Shown: piece by piece, positions 5,637 through 7,231 of the stretch
Layout of the letters: each line of letters opens with the position of its first letter
Numbering within the stretch: position 1 is the stretch's first letter
NCBI GenBank assembly: GCA_003136615.1
Contig: PLFA01000148.1
Coordinates: 1 to 7,231 of the forward strand
Direction: 5' to 3'
From: Caulobacteraceae bacterium
GTDB taxonomy: Bacteria > Pseudomonadota > Alphaproteobacteria > Caulobacterales > Caulobacteraceae
DNA length: 7,231 bases
Notes under the pieces: model-generated
Databases searched by the model: none
Told to the model about the DNA's origin: nothing
Seen by the model: the letters and a program-made list of their open reading frames with translations, nothing else
Made by a program: the position numbers and the translations under genes

Positions 5637-6409
5637 ATGACCTCCGATACGCGTAACAAGATCGCCCTGATCACCGGCGGCAACCGGGGGCTCGGCAAGG
5701 ACATGGCTCTCTCCCTAGCCAAACTGGGCATGGATATTGTCCTCACCTTCAACTCAAACCCCGCCGAAGGCGAGGCGGTGGCGCAGGAGATTCGCTTGAG
5801 CGGCGGCCGAGCGGCGGCCCTGCGCTTTGATCTGTCGGACACCGCCGCCATCGACGGCTTCATCGACCGGCTCAAGGCCACGTTGAGCGAGACCTTCGAC
5901 GGCGCCGAGCGCCTGGATTTCCTGATCAACAATGCCGGCATCGGCAGGCCCATCCCATAGACCTCCTCACCGAAGCCGACTTCGACGCCTTCTCAGGCGT
6001 GCATTTCAAGGGCGTGCTGTTTCTCACCCAAAAGGTGCTGCGGATGATGAATGATAGCGGCGGTGTCGTCTTCATCACCGCCGCAGCCGACCGCTATAAC
6101 GTGCCCGGCTATGGCCTCTACGCCTCCTGCAAGGGCGCGGTGGAGGTCTTTTCCCGCTATGTGGCCAAGGAATATGGCCCGCGCGGCATCCGGTCCAACA
6201 CCTTGGCCCCCGGCGGCGTGCCCACCGACTTCAGCGGCGGCGCCATCCGCGGCAATCCCGCCCTGCAACAGATGGTTATCGCCCAGACCGCCATGGGCCG
6301 CCTGGCAAATCCCCACGATATCGGCGGCCTCGTCGCCCTCCTCTGCTCGGACGAGGCCCGCTGGCTCACCGGCCAAAGGCTAGAGGCCACCGGGGGCTAT
6401 AATATCTAG
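5637..6409 (+). pseudogene. Short-chain dehydrogenase/reductase interrupted by one -1 frameshift
   Basis: The first frame runs 5637-5960 (107 residues; TGGNRGLG nucleotide motif at 13-20, NNAG at 98-101) and stops at TAG 5958-5960. The rest of the same SDR continues in the -1 frame from ATA at 5957 to TAG 6407-6409. Joined, they give a 257-residue protein of normal SDR length reading GRPIP-IDLLTEADFD across the break. One extra C in the run at 5954-5956 would restore the frame, so this is a one-base loss or a sequencing error. In the joined protein the catalytic Tyr162 and Lys166 (YASCK) are present, but the Ser position, 13 residues before Tyr, is Ala149 (nt 6080-6082). TLAPGGVPTDF and the terminal GGYNI are typical of the family. 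AGAGGA six bases before the ATG at 5637 is a good ribosome site. No other stop or indel is seen, so the lesion is recent or artefactual. The substrate is unknown. Confidence 0.8.
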
Positions 6410-6507
6410 CTTGGCCTCAAGAATATATCGCCTTGTTTAGGGCGCCGAAAGGCCCATGTTCAGCGTCCGTGCGTCCGGGGGGATCACGCCATGCCAGGAA
6501 CCCACTC

Positions 6508-7128
6508 ATGACCCCACGCCCAATCTCGAATATCGCCGCCCTGGCCTTTGCGGGGAGCCTCGCCCTCGCCGGCGCCGCTTACGCCCAGGACGCGGCGCCC
6601 AGCGTGAAATCAGGAACCTACGCCCTTGAGCCGACGCATACAGAGGTGCTCTTCGGCGTCTCTCACTTCGGGTTTTCCACCTATTATGGCCAGTTTCCCG
6701 GGGCGAGCGGGACCCTGACTCTGGACGCCGCCAATCCCGCCGCCAGCCACCTCGATGTCAGCATTCCCGTGGCGGGCGTCTGGACCGCCAGCGCCAAGCT
6801 CGTCGAGGAGTTGAAGAGCGCCGACTGGCTCGACGCCGCCGCCTATCCCACAATCACGTTTCACTCCACCAAGGTGACACTCACTGGCCCGACCACGGCC
6901 GACGTTACGGGCGATCTGACCCTGCACGGGATCACCCACCCGGTGACGCTCAAGGCGACCTTCACCCGGGGCGCGGTCTTCGCCATGACTCAGAAATACA
7001 TGGTCGGCTTTCAGGTGACGGGCGATGTCAAACGTAGCGAATTTGGCGTCAGCAAATATGTCGCCTACGGCCTCGCCGACGACGTCCAACTCACCATCAG
7101 CGCCCCGTTTGAGCGCACCGGACCCTAA
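6508..7128 (+). CDS. YceI-family periplasmic protein
   Basis: A 206-residue exported protein of the YceI family, which forms a lipocalin-like beta barrel that binds long isoprenoid or other amphipathic ligands; the physiological role is usually unknown. The signal peptide is residues 1-26, with cleavage after AYA before Gln27. Family signatures are in order: YALEPTHTEVLFGVSHFGFS near residues 37-56, GQFPGASGTLTLD, then SADWLDAAAYPTITFHS, GDLTLHGITHPVTL, and FGVSKYVAYGLADDVQLTI at the C-terminus. The frame is open back to 6433, but the ATG at 6508 starts the signal peptide directly and has an AGGA eight bases upstream, so it is preferred. It lies 98 nt after the broken SDR on the same strand. 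Its TAA overlaps the stop of the convergent gene by 4 nt. Length and motifs are normal; nothing suggests decay. Confidence 0.92.
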   Translation: MTPRPISNIAALAFAGSLALAGAAYAQDAAPSVKSGTYALEPTHTEVLFGVSHFGFSTYYGQFPGASGTLTLDAANPAASHLDVSIPVAGVWTASAKLVEELKSADWLDAAAYPTITFHSTKVTLTGPTTADVTGDLTLHGITHPVTLKATFTRGAVFAMTQKYMVGFQVTGDVKRSEFGVSKYVAYGLADDVQLTISAPFERTGP

Positions 7129-7231
7129 GGCCCGATCTCCGCGAACACCTTTTTGGCGATCTGCAGGCCGGTCATGGCCGGCGGCCATCCCGCATAGAAG
7201 GCCAGATGTGTCAGCGTGGCGATGATCTCGT
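7125..7231 (-). CDS. Carboxymuconolactone decarboxylase-family protein, C-terminal end (partial at right edge)
   Basis: The minus-strand frame from the window edge to the TAG at 7127-7125 gives 34 complete codons: EIIATLTHLAFYAGWPPAM, then TGLQIAKKVFAEIGP. The THLAFYAGWPPAM segment followed by an IAKKVF helix is the hallmark C-terminus of the carboxymuconolactone decarboxylase (CMD/AhpD-like) family. Members decarboxylate gamma-carboxymuconolactone in protocatechuate breakdown, or act as small alkylhydroperoxidase-type or uncharacterised enzymes. The decisive N-terminal part with any Cys-x-x-Cys pair is outside the window, so the exact activity cannot be said. The gene runs tail-to-tail with the YceI gene and shares four bases with it (CTAA at 7125-7128). 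Confidence 0.75.
   Translation of the reverse strand, partial: EIIATLTHLAFYAGWPPAMTGLQIAKKVFAEIGP

Noticed and set aside
5637..5960. Treating 5637-5960 and 5999-6409 as two separate small genes.
   Set aside because: The first contains only the nucleotide-binding half and the second only the catalytic half of one SDR, and the residues between 5957 and 5999 continue the family alignment in the second frame.
6398..6403. Perfect TATAAT considered as a -10 box for the YceI gene.
   Set aside because: It lies in the last codons of the SDR (Tyr-Asn-Ile) and no -35-like hexamer sits 16-18 nt upstream. A promoter for the YceI gene is still possible in 6410-6507, but none stands out.

Overview
The window is GC-rich, densely coded DNA that reads as an alphaproteobacterial chromosome. 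Caulobacterales (Caulobacter/Phenylobacterium type) is my best guess. The grounds are the base composition, the HWE-type kinase, the codon bias of every gene and the mix of families. That is an inference from style, not a database match. No tRNA, rRNA, CRISPR array, transposase or phage gene is visible.

Layout, left to right. (1) Positions 1-417 (+) hold the 3' part of an RNase H-fold gene in which three of the four classical catalytic acids can be examined, and all three are replaced. (2) It converges on a minus-strand series running from about 5332 (or 5422) down to 428: biliverdin-forming heme oxygenase (bphO), bacteriophytochrome HWE histidine kinase with a fused receiver (bphP), a short-chain dehydrogenase/reductase (SDR), and an exported cyclophilin-type peptidyl-prolyl isomerase. 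bphO and bphP overlap by 8 nt. The SDR follows bphP after 66 nt, and the isomerase ATG lies 2 nt after the SDR stop. (3) A lower-GC divergent intergenic region of about 210-300 nt contains an imperfect inverted copy of a short G/C-rich repeat and a candidate EcfG-like promoter facing bphO. (4) On the plus strand, 5637-6409 is a second SDR broken by a single apparent -1 frameshift in a run of C. (5) A periplasmic YceI-family protein follows (6508-7128). (6) It converges on, and overlaps by 4 nt, the 3' end of a carboxymuconolactone decarboxylase-family gene that runs off the right edge on the minus strand.

How the genes work together. BphO opens heme to biliverdin, the chromophore that attaches to Cys16 of BphP. 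BphP should then switch between red- and far-red-absorbing states and control its HWE kinase (His545) and its own receiver (Asp807). All chromophore-pocket, tongue and kinase residues I checked are present, so the photoreceptor looks functional. The SDR and the isomerase downstream may be co-transcribed with it, but nothing in their sequences ties them to light sensing. The system is of a known type. The less ordinary points are the catalytically stripped RNase H-like protein, a 9-bp hairpin that would bury the SDR ribosome-binding site, and the frameshifted SDR that also lacks its catalytic serine.
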